Shown here: positions 48,917 to 57,791 of the stretch, one piece after another
Position numbering within the stretch: position 1 is the first letter of the stretch
How the letters are laid out: every line of letters begins with the position of its first letter
Assembly (NCBI RefSeq): GCF_013377755.1
Contig: NZ_JABXWR010000001.1
Coordinates: forward strand, 2,057,104 to 2,121,103
Source of the DNA: Methanofollis tationis
GTDB taxonomy: Archaea; Halobacteriota; Methanomicrobia; Methanomicrobiales; Methanofollaceae
Direction: 5' to 3'
Length of the DNA: 64,000 nucleotides
The notes under the pieces: model-generated
Database searches by the model: none
What the model was told of the DNA's origin: nothing
Seen by the model: only the letters and a program-made list of their open reading frames with translations
Made by a program: the position numbers and the translations under genes

Positions 48917-49812
48917 GATTGACACCCTGAACATACTCTTCTTCTCCACGCGATTCCGGCCACAAGAAGGCAGGCCCCCATGATCCCTGCCTGCAGGGGA
49001 GGCGACGCCTTCAGGTGTGCCAGAGCCTCCCCTATGCCCCCGGTTGCGGCGGTTGCGGAGTGGGCACTCTCCAGAATTGCGGTGTTCCGGTACGAGAGCA
49101 GATTTTCGGCGAAGATGGCGCCGTCTCCGGGCACGCCCCGCCCCAGCATTGTGTTGATCAGGATGCTCGGGTCTGCACAGACGATCACCTCTCCCCCGCC
49201 GATCGGCTGGCTGGAGATGAAGACGAACCTTCCCGAAGGTTCTCCCGCCTCCATCCGCCCGCTCCCGTCCAGGTCGTACCAGCTAAAGATACCCGAACTG
49301 ACGAGGACCTCCCCTCCCATCACCTGTGCAGGGTGATTGAAGGCGATCGACGCCACACCTTCGAGCAGCGGGTGATCGCTCTCTGGATAGCCGTTCGGGA
49401 GGCGTGTATCTGCATACCCCGAGTCGAAACCTGCGATTTTGCCTGGAATAACTCTGATATCTGAACCGATTTCTTTGAGCAGTTTGTTTGACGCCCCTGA
49501 CTCGTCAAAGATAAAAATCGTGTTGTTACCCTTAAGAAACGCTCTATAATCGCCGATCTCGCTATCAGAGATCTCTCCCTCCGGCGCGATCAGAAGAAGG
49601 ACGGCGTCGCGGTAGTTCGGCAGGTCCGCAGTCTCGTGCAGGATCACGCCGCCTGCATCCTCCAGATTCCCGGCAAAGACTGAGGTGCCGTTCCACCCGA
49701 TATTGTATCTGCTGAACTCGTGGTCGGTCGTGGAGAGGTGGAGGAAAAGGACAGAGACCGCCAGAAGAGCGATGGCGGCCGCTGCCATTCTGATGAACTT
49801 AATCCTGACCAC
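48913..49812 (-). CDS. DUF4350-like membrane-anchored protein
   Basis: Protein of about 299 residues: an N-terminal membrane helix (AAAAIALLAVSVLFLHL), an extracytoplasmic alpha/beta domain with LLLIAPEGEISDSEIGDYRAFL and VIPGKIAG, and a second helix near the C-terminus (AGIMGACLLVAGIAW). This is the DUF4350 layout commonly found between DUF4129 and MoxR genes. Starts are GTG at 49815 or 49812, or ATG 49788. Confidence 0.75.
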   Translation of the reverse strand: MVRIKFIRMAAAAIALLAVSVLFLHLSTTDHEFSRYNIGWNGTSVFAGNLEDAGGVILHETADLPNYRDAVLLLIAPEGEISDSEIGDYRAFLKGNNTIFIFDESGASNKLLKEIGSDIRVIPGKIAGFDSGYADTRLPNGYPESDHPLLEGVASIAFNHPAQVMGGEVLVSSGIFSWYDLDGSGRMEAGEPSGRFVFISSQPIGGGEVIVCADPSILINTMLGRGVPGDGAIFAENLLSYRNTAILESAHSATAATGGIGEALAHLKASPPLQAGIMGACLLVAGIAWRRRVCSGCQS

Positions 49813-51532
49813 CACCCATCGCCTCGGTGACGCTGCCATACCACCGCAACAGTGCCTCGGCCTGTCCGTACGAGGTTTTTTCGGTGCCGTAATGGGAATA
49901 TTCGTACCTCCCGATAAATTCAGCAAGGTTTTTGGCCTCTGTCGCACCTGATGTAGCGCCAAGAATCTCCCGCGGCGTCCATGCGATGTAATTCCTGATC
50001 TCTGCCTTTCGTCCGATCCTGTCTGCGAGGGCGAGGTACAGGGTCCTTATCGCCTCTCCGTAGTCGCCGTTTCCAACGTGGAGCGCATACCGCCGCGCCA
50101 CCTCGGCGGGCGACAGCACCTCGGCCACTGGTGCGGGTGGCGGGGCGGGCTGCCTGAGGACAGGAATTTCGTGACGGCTGATGGGAGTGGCACCTCTCTT
50201 TGAACGCTGTTCCCGTATGCTCCTGACCATGAACTCCAGCCCGAGCCCGAGGATCAGGATGACCGCACCCTTCATCACAAGGGAGGCAAATCCGATCCAT
50301 GCATGGGGTACGTCCACGGTGACAGGGCCGCTGGCGGTATATGCAAAGGGGAGGGACTCGCCCGAGACGACTGCCCTCACCTCTCTGATTCCCGGATCCA
50401 GCAGGCCGGTGCAGGAGTAAACGCCCTTCTCATCGGTAAGCACCTGGATCGCCGCCCCTTCGTCTGGCACGATGGAGACCAGGGCGTTTGAAACCGGTCT
50501 GTCAAGGCTTGAGAGGGTGCCGGTGAAGAGAACGTTGTCCCCGGCCCCGTAATCCCCCTGTGTGGCCTCGAGTGTCAGGGCGGCCGGCGCCGGCACGATA
50601 GTGAACTCGATCACATCTGAGTACCTTCTGCCCCGGGAGGTATAGATCAGGTGTTTTCCCGTGCCAATCGCCGTTACCGGATAATAGGCCGTATATCTGC
50701 CGTTGATATCGGTGAACGTCGTTCCCCACAGGCGGCTGTCGATATAGATCCCGACCTCCTGCCCCGGGCTCCGGTACAGCGTCCCCGCGATCAGGATCTG
50801 ATCGCCGAAGGTGGCGGTGGTCGGCTCTATGCCGAGGGTGAGAGGAAAGACATCGTTTTTCGGGATTGCATCCAGCCTGCTCTCCTGTGCGGCGTCGGTT
50901 TCGCCGACGACCGCGGCAAAATCGGTCACGCTCTGGTTGTATGAGGCGGTGGAGAGGCCGTAGCGGCTGCTCACACTCTGAAGGGGCGACTGCTGTGCGG
51001 CGTAGCGCTGATACGCCTCATTCATCTTCATCCTGAGCGCTTCTCCCTCGTAGGCAACTGAATAGAGCGCTTCAGGGTTCTCCTCGTCCCGGTATACCAC
51101 CTCAAGGCTGGAGATCTCCTCAAAGCGTTTGCTCTCCTCAAAGAGGGTGGAAAGGGATTCAATGTTCTCCCTGTTGATATCCACGAACTCCCCGATCTCG
51201 CTCTCGGAAAGGTCCAGGTTGACGATGAGGCTGTTGAAGGACCTTGAGGCGGCCATATAGGCTTCCAGCTCGGTCTGGGCCGCTTTAAAATCCTTGTTTT
51301 TAATGTTCAGAACAATCGTTCCCGTGCTCTCGATCAGGTTGTCCATGGCAGGCACGACCGATCCTGCCCTGTTCTCCGCCGTTCTGGAGATGAGGGACGG
51401 ATCGGCATGATGCGCCGTGAGAGAGGCGTTTTCGGCCGAGTACAGTATCGGCGAAGTGATCATGCTCCCGCAGATGAGGATGATCGCCAGGGATACCCCT
51501 GCCAGAACCCATTGCATGTGTCTCCTCTTCAT
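49799..51532 (-). CDS. DUF4129 protein with carboxypeptidase-regulatory-like domains
   Basis: Protein of 577 residues. It has a signal/anchor helix (VLAGVSLAIILICGSM), a helical region, two Ig-like domains with YTAYYPVTAIGTGKHLIY and TDEKGVYSCTGLLDPGIREV, a membrane helix near residue 425 (LVMKGAVILILGLGLEF), and a C-terminal cytoplasmic DUF4129 domain (YALHVGNGDYGEAIRTLYLAL, YIAWTPREIL). It is a probable structural or sensing component of the MoxR system, possibly linked to cell-surface processing; inference. Confidence 0.78.
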   Translation of the reverse strand: MKRRHMQWVLAGVSLAIILICGSMITSPILYSAENASLTAHHADPSLISRTAENRAGSVVPAMDNLIESTGTIVLNIKNKDFKAAQTELEAYMAASRSFNSLIVNLDLSESEIGEFVDINRENIESLSTLFEESKRFEEISSLEVVYRDEENPEALYSVAYEGEALRMKMNEAYQRYAAQQSPLQSVSSRYGLSTASYNQSVTDFAAVVGETDAAQESRLDAIPKNDVFPLTLGIEPTTATFGDQILIAGTLYRSPGQEVGIYIDSRLWGTTFTDINGRYTAYYPVTAIGTGKHLIYTSRGRRYSDVIEFTIVPAPAALTLEATQGDYGAGDNVLFTGTLSSLDRPVSNALVSIVPDEGAAIQVLTDEKGVYSCTGLLDPGIREVRAVVSGESLPFAYTASGPVTVDVPHAWIGFASLVMKGAVILILGLGLEFMVRSIREQRSKRGATPISRHEIPVLRQPAPPPAPVAEVLSPAEVARRYALHVGNGDYGEAIRTLYLALADRIGRKAEIRNYIAWTPREILGATSGATEAKNLAEFIGRYEYSHYGTEKTSYGQAEALLRWYGSVTEAMGGGQD

Positions 51533-51798
51533 GCCTGAGCGACCCTCACCACTTTATCGACGATGACGGTGACGAAAAACACCAGCCCGACAGCGACCCA
51601 GTATTTAAGATACATGATATGGGAGGGTTTGGCGAAGGACGTGTCGAGTACCTCTATGAGTACGAACAGCCCCAGGGAAACGAGCAGGAGGAAGATGGTG
51701 AGATCGATGCTTCTTATGAAGATCAGAAAAAAAATGATCATAAAAAGCCACCCCATCAGCCCTGCGGCGGCGAAGTGTTTCTTCGGATAGCCCATCAT
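51529..51798 (-). CDS. Small membrane protein, first gene of the MoxR operon
   Basis: Protein of 89 residues with three hydrophobic stretches (GLMGWLFMIIFFLIFI, LTIFLLLVSLGLFVLIEVL, YWVAVGLVFFVTVIV). ATG 51798 is preferred over the TTG at 51813. It overlaps the DUF4129 gene by four bases. Confidence 0.7.
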   Translation of the reverse strand: MMGYPKKHFAAAGLMGWLFMIIFFLIFIRSIDLTIFLLLVSLGLFVLIEVLDTSFAKPSHIMYLKYWVAVGLVFFVTVIVDKVVRVAQA

Positions 51799-51910
51799 CA
51801 CCACCGATGACAATTCTAATATAAATATATTTTCTATATTTCTGGTGGACAGGCATCCTGTTCAGTATGTTTATATGAGGAAAGCCAGATGTATATCTGG
51901 AGTTGAGAGT
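51799..51910. promoter_or_regulatory. Divergent promoter of the MoxR operon and a secreted-protein gene
   Basis: An AT-rich block at 51816-51840 contains TATTTATATTAG on the minus strand, about 25 bases from ATG 51798. On the plus strand GTTTATATG at 51868-51876 precedes ATG 51911 by about 35 bases. Confidence 0.5.
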
Positions 51911-52417
51911 ATGGACATATGGGTTCGCATCGGGGTTGTGCTGCTCCTCGTCGCCGGCCTTGCTCTGCCTGCAGGAGCGTTCACCGCAGACAGGCTGGAT
52001 ATGGTGATCGATGAGAACGGAGCGGCGATCGTCACCTTCGACTACACCCTCTCGTGGATTGAACGGATTGCAGTCTTTTTCAAGATCGCCGATCCCTCTG
52101 ACGAGTTTAAAAAAGCACTTGAGACCTTTTCAGGCCAGAGTGTCGAGTCGGTGGCCCTGGACGATCACGCGGCCTCCTTCAGGGTCGAACATTTCGCGAA
52201 GATATCGCGGTCCGGGAACGAGACGACTTATACGACACCTGCCATCGACCTGCGTGATGCAGAGCAGGCATTGAACAGTTACTGGTTTGCTCCCCTTGTC
52301 CAGGCCGATTTCTCCCCGGCGGTAACCACCGTTACCTTCCCTGACGGTTCGGTCGAGACGCTTGAGAATGTCGCCGAGATCCCGAAGGTGTCGCGGACCC
52401 TCGCCGCCACCCCCTGA
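51911..52417 (+). CDS. Secreted protein of unknown function
   Basis: Protein of 168 residues with a clear signal peptide (VRIGVVLLLVAGLALPAGAF) and a mature beta-rich domain (ADRLDMVIDENGAAIVTFDY, FPDGSVETLENV). No membrane anchor is seen. It is divergent from the MoxR operon and may belong to it functionally. Confidence 0.7.
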   Translation: MDIWVRIGVVLLLVAGLALPAGAFTADRLDMVIDENGAAIVTFDYTLSWIERIAVFFKIADPSDEFKKALETFSGQSVESVALDDHAASFRVEHFAKISRSGNETTYTTPAIDLRDAEQALNSYWFAPLVQADFSPAVTTVTFPDGSVETLENVAEIPKVSRTLAATP

Positions 52418-52479
52418 TCTTTTTTCCGGGCTTTTGCCCTTTTACGGCGTTAACCCCGGCACCTTCGCGTTTTTTGCGG

Positions 52480-52490
52480 CTTCGCGTGAG
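52480..52490 (+). repeat. Dispersed CTTCGCGTGAG element, copy 3
   Basis: CTTCGCGTGAG, preceded at 52462 by CCTTCGCG, lies 62 bases after the stop of the secreted-protein gene. Confidence 0.6.
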
Positions 52491-52506
52491 CCTCTCCCGA
52501 AAAATT

Positions 52507-53328
52507 TCAGGGAGAGCCCAGAAGGTGCGCCATCACCCGGTCCACCACCTCGGCGTTCCGCGGCAGCCTGATATGGCCATAGTGATCGGGGTTGCACCTC
52601 AGCGCCGCCGGTTCGGCCGGCAGGATCTCGATGCCCGCGCCGGGCAGGTACGAATCGGTATGCGGCACGATCCCGTCTCCTGCATAGGTCATCTGCCATC
52701 CTCCATCTACTGAGCGCTCCCAGGTTTTTCCGTCAAAACAGGGGAAGAGATCAGGGGTGGCGGTGAGGTTGGCGCTCAGGATGAACCGGTACGCCACGTC
52801 CTGGCGGACGCCCGCAGACCGCAGGGCGGCCATCGTCCGGCTTCCCGGCCTGACCTCCTGGGCGATGACGTCGTCTGCCGGATCGTATCGCCGCGGCACA
52901 AAGACGCCGGCGAGCTGATCGAGGATCTGCGGCCCATAGACCGGATCGTTGAAGAGTTCGGCCAGAGCTGAACCGTTGTTCGGCGGCCCGATCCCGATCA
53001 GGTGCCTGACCTGCTCCTCCCGCTTCCGGCCGTCGAGGACTTCGAGGAGGTACCGGGCGATACACGTCCCTACGGAGTGGCATACGACGTCGATCGGTCC
53101 GGAATATGCGTTTTCATCCCGCATCGTTCGGATGAACTCCTGCAGGGCCAGAGCGATCGCTGCCGGTGGGGTATCACCCATGGAGGTATGGTCGAAGTTC
53201 CAGCACGGTATGGATGCACGCTCAAGCTGCGGGGTGAGGAGGTTCCAGATGCCCGGATGACTCTTCCATCCGTGCACCAGGACGACCGGCGTCTGCTCGG
53301 TTCTCATGATCTCGTCTGACCGCATCAT
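52507..53328 (-). CDS. Lipase-like alpha/beta hydrolase
   Basis: Hydrolase of 273 residues with VVLVHGWKSHPGIW (oxyanion region), the nucleophile elbow VVCHSVGT with Ser85, IGIGPPNNGSALAELF and a late His in DHYGHIRLPRN. The GHSxG motif is CHSVG. It resembles triacylglycerol lipase/cutinase-type proteins; the substrate is unknown. No signal peptide is seen. ATG 53328 or 53307 can start. Confidence 0.8.
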   Translation of the reverse strand: MMRSDEIMRTEQTPVVLVHGWKSHPGIWNLLTPQLERASIPCWNFDHTSMGDTPPAAIALALQEFIRTMRDENAYSGPIDVVCHSVGTCIARYLLEVLDGRKREEQVRHLIGIGPPNNGSALAELFNDPVYGPQILDQLAGVFVPRRYDPADDVIAQEVRPGSRTMAALRSAGVRQDVAYRFILSANLTATPDLFPCFDGKTWERSVDGGWQMTYAGDGIVPHTDSYLPGAGIEILPAEPAALRCNPDHYGHIRLPRNAEVVDRVMAHLLGSP

Positions 53329-53460
53329 ATGGGTGGTTATATATTATGGTCTTTGGGCAGCCATTAACCATTCGGCCCGGACTGCAGGGCGAGGAGTTTT
53401 TGCCCAAAACCGCCGATCGCCTTTCTATCCGGCGAGTATGCAGGATGAAGGAAAAAAGGG

Positions 53461-53889
53461 TCAGGGCGCCGTGCTCTCCCGGATGATCTCGTTAAGTTCG
53501 GTGATCAGCGGCTCCAGTGCCGCCGGGACCGCTCCGTCCTCCGCCTGCACGCCCTTTCCCCCTGCCGTCACTTCATAGGAGATGAGGTCATAGCCCTGCT
53601 GCTGCGGCAGATACGATTCTTCAAGGGACCTGAAGGCTTCAGACGCAACGATGGCGCGGACCCTGGCGAGGGCCTGCGGATCCGGAGAGAAGGTCGTGAA
53701 GGTTCCGTCCCTGGAAACGGTCGCCGTCCCGTTCTCGTAGATCACCAGGCGTTCGTCGAAACCGGCGATCCCGCCGGTGCGGTGATACTCGACGACCGTC
53801 ACGCCGTCGCCTCCCCCGGAGACGCATCCCGCCGCAAGGAGCGGTGCGGCGAGGCAGAGAAGGAGTATGGCTCTGTGGATGCACTTCAT
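53461..53889 (-). CDS. Small lipoprotein
   Basis: Protein of 142 residues with a lipoprotein signal peptide (AILLLCLAAPLLAAGC, lipobox LAAGC) and a beta-rich domain (VVEYHRTGGIAGFDERLVIY, NGTATVSRDGTFTTF). The family is not recognised. ATG 53889 gives the signal; upstream frame is not coding-like. Confidence 0.7.
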   Translation of the reverse strand: MKCIHRAILLLCLAAPLLAAGCVSGGGDGVTVVEYHRTGGIAGFDERLVIYENGTATVSRDGTFTTFSPDPQALARVRAIVASEAFRSLEESYLPQQQGYDLISYEVTAGGKGVQAEDGAVPAALEPLITELNEIIRESTAP

Positions 53890-54195
53890 CGCGGTCACCG
53901 CCCTGGCTTCACGAACGTCCGTTCCTGTTCTTCCCGGGTGTTCCTCGCGATAGAACCGGCCCGCTCGAAGGTCCCTCTCGTATCCAGCACCCGCGCCGCA
54001 GATCTCACCCTGACCATGCAGGAGAGAGGCGATGGCGGTATATAGTCCTGCGCATCCCCCCCATGCAGCGGCGGTCTCTATAATTCCTGCGTACGGGGCG
54101 TTTCCCATCGCCGCTGCCGCCGGTTCGGAAACATTGCCCCGGCCGTCAGCAGGTGGGTGTTCGACCTGGAAAACGTGTGACGGTGACGTGAGATC
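53890..54195. other. Intergenic stretch upstream of the lipoprotein gene
   Basis: No gene supported in these 306 bases. It contains TATA-like stretches (GGTATATAG near 54037, TCTATAATTCC near 54076) and a perfect 12-bp palindrome GTGAGATCTCAC at 54188-54199 that overlaps the stop of the neighbouring GHMP-family gene. Confidence 0.5.
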
Positions 54196-55269
54196 TCACG
54201 GGCCCGTGATCCTGATCCCCTCGTTGTCGACGGCGGTGGCGAGGGCGATCGAAAGCCCGAGACGTTTTGCAATCGCTCTGACCTCTTCCTCGGTTTTCTC
54301 CGTGATCACTGCAATCGACGGCCCGACCGAACTCATGCCCACGAATTCGATCCCGGCGTCCCGCAGGCCGCTCATCATGGTATAGATCGCAAAGCTGTGG
54401 TGCTCGATCTCGGCCCGTTTCGAGCCCCTAAACTCGATCTCCCACATCACTTCTCCGGCTCGTTTGAGGTTGCCCGCCTCTATCGCCGGGATCAGGTCCA
54501 TCAGGACCATGTAGGCCTTGAGCGGGCGGTCGCGGTAGTCGAGGTCGCGCGCCCGGTTCATCAGGACGTTAAACTCCGACGTCCCTGACGAGGAGATCTC
54601 GCTTGCCGGGATGATGATAAAGACGTTCTTGTCCCCGGCAAAGGGGTGACGGTAGGCGAGGCTGAGGTCGTCGCCCAGCACGACAAACCCGCCGTAGGTG
54701 CTGGCGGCCGGGCCGACGCCGGTCTCGAACCCGAAGGCGACCCGGTCGTCGGCCGTCTCCTCCACGAAATTTCTGCCGACGAGGATGCGGAGTTCCTCGG
54801 CGGTGAGGGGGGATCCGAGGGCGGCGTTCATCGCGTGGCAGACCGAGAGGAGGATCGTCCCGGTCGAACCGAGGCCGACGTGCTTGTACTGGTGGTCCCG
54901 GGCGACGATGTGGAACCCGCCCCCGTATCCCACCGTCGCCCTGAACGCCTCGACGATATGCCTGACGATCGGCACGCGGTCATAATCGATTGCGACGCTT
55001 CCGTCGGTGCATTCTGCGCTCGCCGTGCAGTAGACCTTCACGGCAAACCCGAACCCGCCGCCGCCGGGCTGACCTGGAGCGAACCTGTTCATGTCCAGGA
55101 CGGTGGCGTGGATCCTGGCCGGGGCCTGCACGGTGAAGACGCCGGCCTGCGGCCTCGGGATCACTTCCCTCCCGATATCCAGGGGACGGATCCCCTCGCC
55201 TGCGGCGAAGGGTTCGAACTCGTACTCGACGAGGTCGAGGTCCCCGCCCCTGATCATCATCGTTGGCAT
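54196..55269 (-). CDS. GHMP-family protein, beta-RFAP synthase-like
   Basis: Protein of 357 residues of the GHMP superfamily. The N-terminal half has APARIHATVLDMNRFAPG and HVGLGSTGT, positioned as in beta-ribofuranosylaminobenzene 5'-phosphate synthase (MptG), the first step in making the methaniline part of methanopterin. The assignment is by resemblance; it could also be another archaeal GHMP enzyme. C-terminal segments GMSSVGPSIAVI are typical GHMP motif 3. It follows the DUF2148 gene by nine bases in an apparent operon. Confidence 0.6.
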   Translation of the reverse strand: MPTMMIRGGDLDLVEYEFEPFAAGEGIRPLDIGREVIPRPQAGVFTVQAPARIHATVLDMNRFAPGQPGGGGFGFAVKVYCTASAECTDGSVAIDYDRVPIVRHIVEAFRATVGYGGGFHIVARDHQYKHVGLGSTGTILLSVCHAMNAALGSPLTAEELRILVGRNFVEETADDRVAFGFETGVGPAASTYGGFVVLGDDLSLAYRHPFAGDKNVFIIIPASEISSSGTSEFNVLMNRARDLDYRDRPLKAYMVLMDLIPAIEAGNLKRAGEVMWEIEFRGSKRAEIEHHSFAIYTMMSGLRDAGIEFVGMSSVGPSIAVITEKTEEEVRAIAKRLGLSIALATAVDNEGIRITGP

Positions 55270-55278
55270 GGTCTGTTC

Positions 55279-55830
55279 CTATGTGCGGTCAAAGAAGATA
55301 TTTTTCCCGGACGCTTTGAGTGGAATCGCATAGACCACGCTGCAATCCTCCATCATGCCGAGGGAGAGGGCGCCGACCCCGCCTGAGTAGAGGATCCGGT
55401 TGTCGACGTTGTGGATGGCGGCGGTCCGCGCCGCCGAACCGACGGCGATGCCGAGATCTGCCATCCTGATCACGCAGTTGGGGCCTTTGAAGGGGGCGGC
55501 GCCGCCTTCGGGTGCGCCAGCCACCGCAGCCGTCATCCCGGCGCAGGTCTGATACCCGCATCCGCCGCAGTTGATCCCGGCCACCTCCCGGCCCCGGCAC
55601 CCGATCAGGACGCAGGCATCTGATTGCTCGACGCCTTTCGCGTCCCTTGAGAAAAAGCCGAGTGTGTGCGCTTCCCCGTAGGTGCGCATCGCATCGGCGA
55701 GCCGTGCCAGGTCGGAGCCGCTGACCACCTCCACGCGGATGGTGTCGACGCCCTTCCCCTTCGGCGCCGTCCGTGCGGAGAGGGCCATTAAGGAGGCGAC
55801 GGTCTGTACTGCATCGTATTCCGCAGTCAT
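55279..55830 (-). CDS. DUF2148 ferredoxin-domain-like protein
   Basis: Protein of 183 residues with GINCGGCGYQTC, the CxxCGxxxC pattern of DUF2148, and a second conserved GPNCVIRMADLGIAVG. The family is common in methanogens and anaerobes without a proven role; an Fe-S or metal site is likely. ATG 55830 gives the expected length. Confidence 0.8.
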   Translation of the reverse strand: MTAEYDAVQTVASLMALSARTAPKGKGVDTIRVEVVSGSDLARLADAMRTYGEAHTLGFFSRDAKGVEQSDACVLIGCRGREVAGINCGGCGYQTCAGMTAAVAGAPEGGAAPFKGPNCVIRMADLGIAVGSAARTAAIHNVDNRILYSGGVGALSLGMMEDCSVVYAIPLKASGKNIFFDRT

Positions 55831-55923
55831 GGGTGTACGTACCGCCCCCGGCCACATATATCCTCTCACTTTCACGCTGCACGGCGCCCTCTTATCTCCC
55901 TTCTCTGGCCACAGAGGATCGAT

Positions 55924-56961
55924 ATGTCCCTGGGAGAAACCCTTGCGGTGCTCACCGAAGCGGCCGGCTTCGACATGAGCCCGCGCTCTGAACGCCCGGT
56001 TCGCGCCCGGTGCGGCCGCCTGCTCAAGGTCCTCCTCTGCGGGAAGTGCTCGTTCGACTGCGCCTACTGCGCGGTCAGGACAAAACGGGAGGCATACGCC
56101 CTTGCCCCGGCCGACCTCGCCCGGGCCTTTCTGACGATGCACCGCGAGGGCCGGGCCGACGGGTTATTCCTCTCCTCAGGTATCCCCCGTGACGTGGACG
56201 AAACGATGGCCGGGATCCTGGAGACCGGCGAGATCCTGAGAACGAGCGGGTTTACCGGCTACCTCCACTTAAAGGTCCTCCCCGGCGCCGCGCGGGCCGA
56301 CATCGCCGAGGCGGCACGGCTGGCCGACCGGATCTCGATCAACCTGGAGGCGCCCTCGGCCTCGCGGCTCTCCGAGGTCGCCGGCGTCAAGGACTACCGG
56401 CAGGACATCGAAAAACGGCAGGCATGGATCGCCGATGCGATGCCGGGACGGCATACCACCCAGGTCGTTGTCGGGGCGGCCGGGGAAAGCGACGCCGAGA
56501 TCCTCACGTGCATGGAGCGGCAGTACCGCCGCCTCGGCACGGCCAGGGTGTATTACTCGGCGTTCACCCCCCTCACCGGCACGCCTCTGCAGGGCCGCCC
56601 GCCCGCCCCGCTCTGGCGCCAGAACCGGCTCTACCAGGTCGACGCCCTGGTGCGAGCGTACGGCTGGCGCGCCGACGGCGTGGCCGACGTGCTGGACGGC
56701 GACGGTTTTCTTACGGACGCCGACCCGAAGATTCTCCTTGCACGGGAGATGCCGCCGGTCGACGTCAACGCCGCCCCGTACGCCGACCTCCTCCGGGTGC
56801 CCGGGATCGGGCCGGAGGGCGCCAGGCGGATCCTGGATGCCCGCCGGAGAAGGCCGCTCCACTCGGGCGCCGACCTGCGGCGGTGCGGTGTTGCACACAG
56901 GGCGGCCGGGTATCTGGTGTTCGAGGAGAGGGATGTGCAGACGACACTGTTTGCGTTTTGA
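55924..56961 (+). CDS. Radical SAM protein with C-terminal helix-hairpin-helix
   Basis: Protein of 345 residues of the putative DNA modification/repair radical SAM family. The cluster motif is CSFDCAYC (Cys42, Cys46, Cys49). Downstream segments GLFLSSGI, YLHLKVLPGA and RISINLEAPS are typical. The C-terminal part LLRVPGIGPEGARRIL is a helix-hairpin-helix DNA-binding motif. The usual partner, a uracil-DNA-glycosylase-like protein, is not seen in this window. The substrate is unknown. Confidence 0.82.
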   Translation: MSLGETLAVLTEAAGFDMSPRSERPVRARCGRLLKVLLCGKCSFDCAYCAVRTKREAYALAPADLARAFLTMHREGRADGLFLSSGIPRDVDETMAGILETGEILRTSGFTGYLHLKVLPGAARADIAEAARLADRISINLEAPSASRLSEVAGVKDYRQDIEKRQAWIADAMPGRHTTQVVVGAAGESDAEILTCMERQYRRLGTARVYYSAFTPLTGTPLQGRPPAPLWRQNRLYQVDALVRAYGWRADGVADVLDGDGFLTDADPKILLAREMPPVDVNAAPYADLLRVPGIGPEGARRILDARRRRPLHSGADLRRCGVAHRAAGYLVFEERDVQTTLFAF

Positions 56962-57001
56962 ATGGGGTGTGCGGGGATAGGGGTGGGTTTTGGGATGTGC
57001 A

Positions 57002-57013
57002 CCTTCGCGTGAG
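57002..57013 (+). repeat. Dispersed CTTCGCGTGAG element, copy 4
   Basis: CCTTCGCGTGAG lies 40 bases after the radical SAM gene, preceded by a G-rich stretch (GGGGTGTGCGGGGATAGGGG) that resembles the one before copy 2. Confidence 0.6.
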
Positions 57014-57089
57014 GGAAGGCGATCCCTCCGGGATATCTGGAGAAAACCTCTCACCCAAAAAAGGTGAAGGGGTGCGGGCGTGGCACCCT

Positions 57090-57791
57090 TCACTTGTATT
57101 CGCGCTTTGAATACGAGTACTTCTCAGACTCGCCGCCCTTCACCACGATATACACCCACTCCCAGAGGGACTTGAGCGTGCCGAACTGCTCGTAGCGGCG
57201 CATGGAAAACCCGACCTTCAGGGCAGGAACGAGCACGACCTTTCCGGCCTTCCGCGCCCGCCGTGCGATCTCCAGGTCGTCGCCGGCGTCGATGGTGTGG
57301 TACATCCCGATCGCCATGAAGGCGTCCCGCCGAAAGGCGGTGTTGCAGCCGAGGGTATAGTAGATCGTGTTCGTCAGGTAGCCGATGCGCGAGAAGAAGT
57401 TTGCAAGCCAGAGGGAGACCTTATTCTTGATCCCCTTCTCCTTCGGGAAGACGAGGCCGTAGACCTGGACGGCGTCGGGGTGGTCGGCAAAGGTCTGCTC
57501 GATCCGCTCCAGCCAGTCAGGCGGGAGGTAACAGTCGGCATCGGTGGTGGCGATGATCTCACCCTTCGCCGCGACGGCACCGTCGTTTCTCGCCCCGCCG
57601 ACCTTTTTGCTCGTCTGGACAAAGACCTGATCGGCATAGTTCGCGGCGATCTCGCGTGTCCGGTCCTTCGAGTTCCCGTCCACGACGATGATCTCGTAGG
57701 CGCCCCTGGGGATGGTCTGGTTGCAGAGGGATTCGAGGCAGGAGGCGATGCTCTCCTCCTCGTTGTAGGTCGGCACAATCACCGAGATCAC
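57090..57791 (-). CDS. Family 2 glycosyltransferase
   Basis: GT-A glycosyltransferase of 233 residues with VIVPTYNEEESIASCLESL, VVDGNSKDRT, the DxD-type ATTDADCYLPPDW and AFRRDAFMAIGMYHTIDAGDD. A short hydrophobic stretch is present near the C-terminus. The GTG start overlaps the previous gene as GTGA. It is part of a three-gene surface-glycan cluster. Confidence 0.87.
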   Translation of the reverse strand: MISVIVPTYNEEESIASCLESLCNQTIPRGAYEIIVVDGNSKDRTREIAANYADQVFVQTSKKVGGARNDGAVAAKGEIIATTDADCYLPPDWLERIEQTFADHPDAVQVYGLVFPKEKGIKNKVSLWLANFFSRIGYLTNTIYYTLGCNTAFRRDAFMAIGMYHTIDAGDDLEIARRARKAGKVVLVPALKVGFSMRRYEQFGTLKSLWEWVYIVVKGGESEKYSYSKREYK

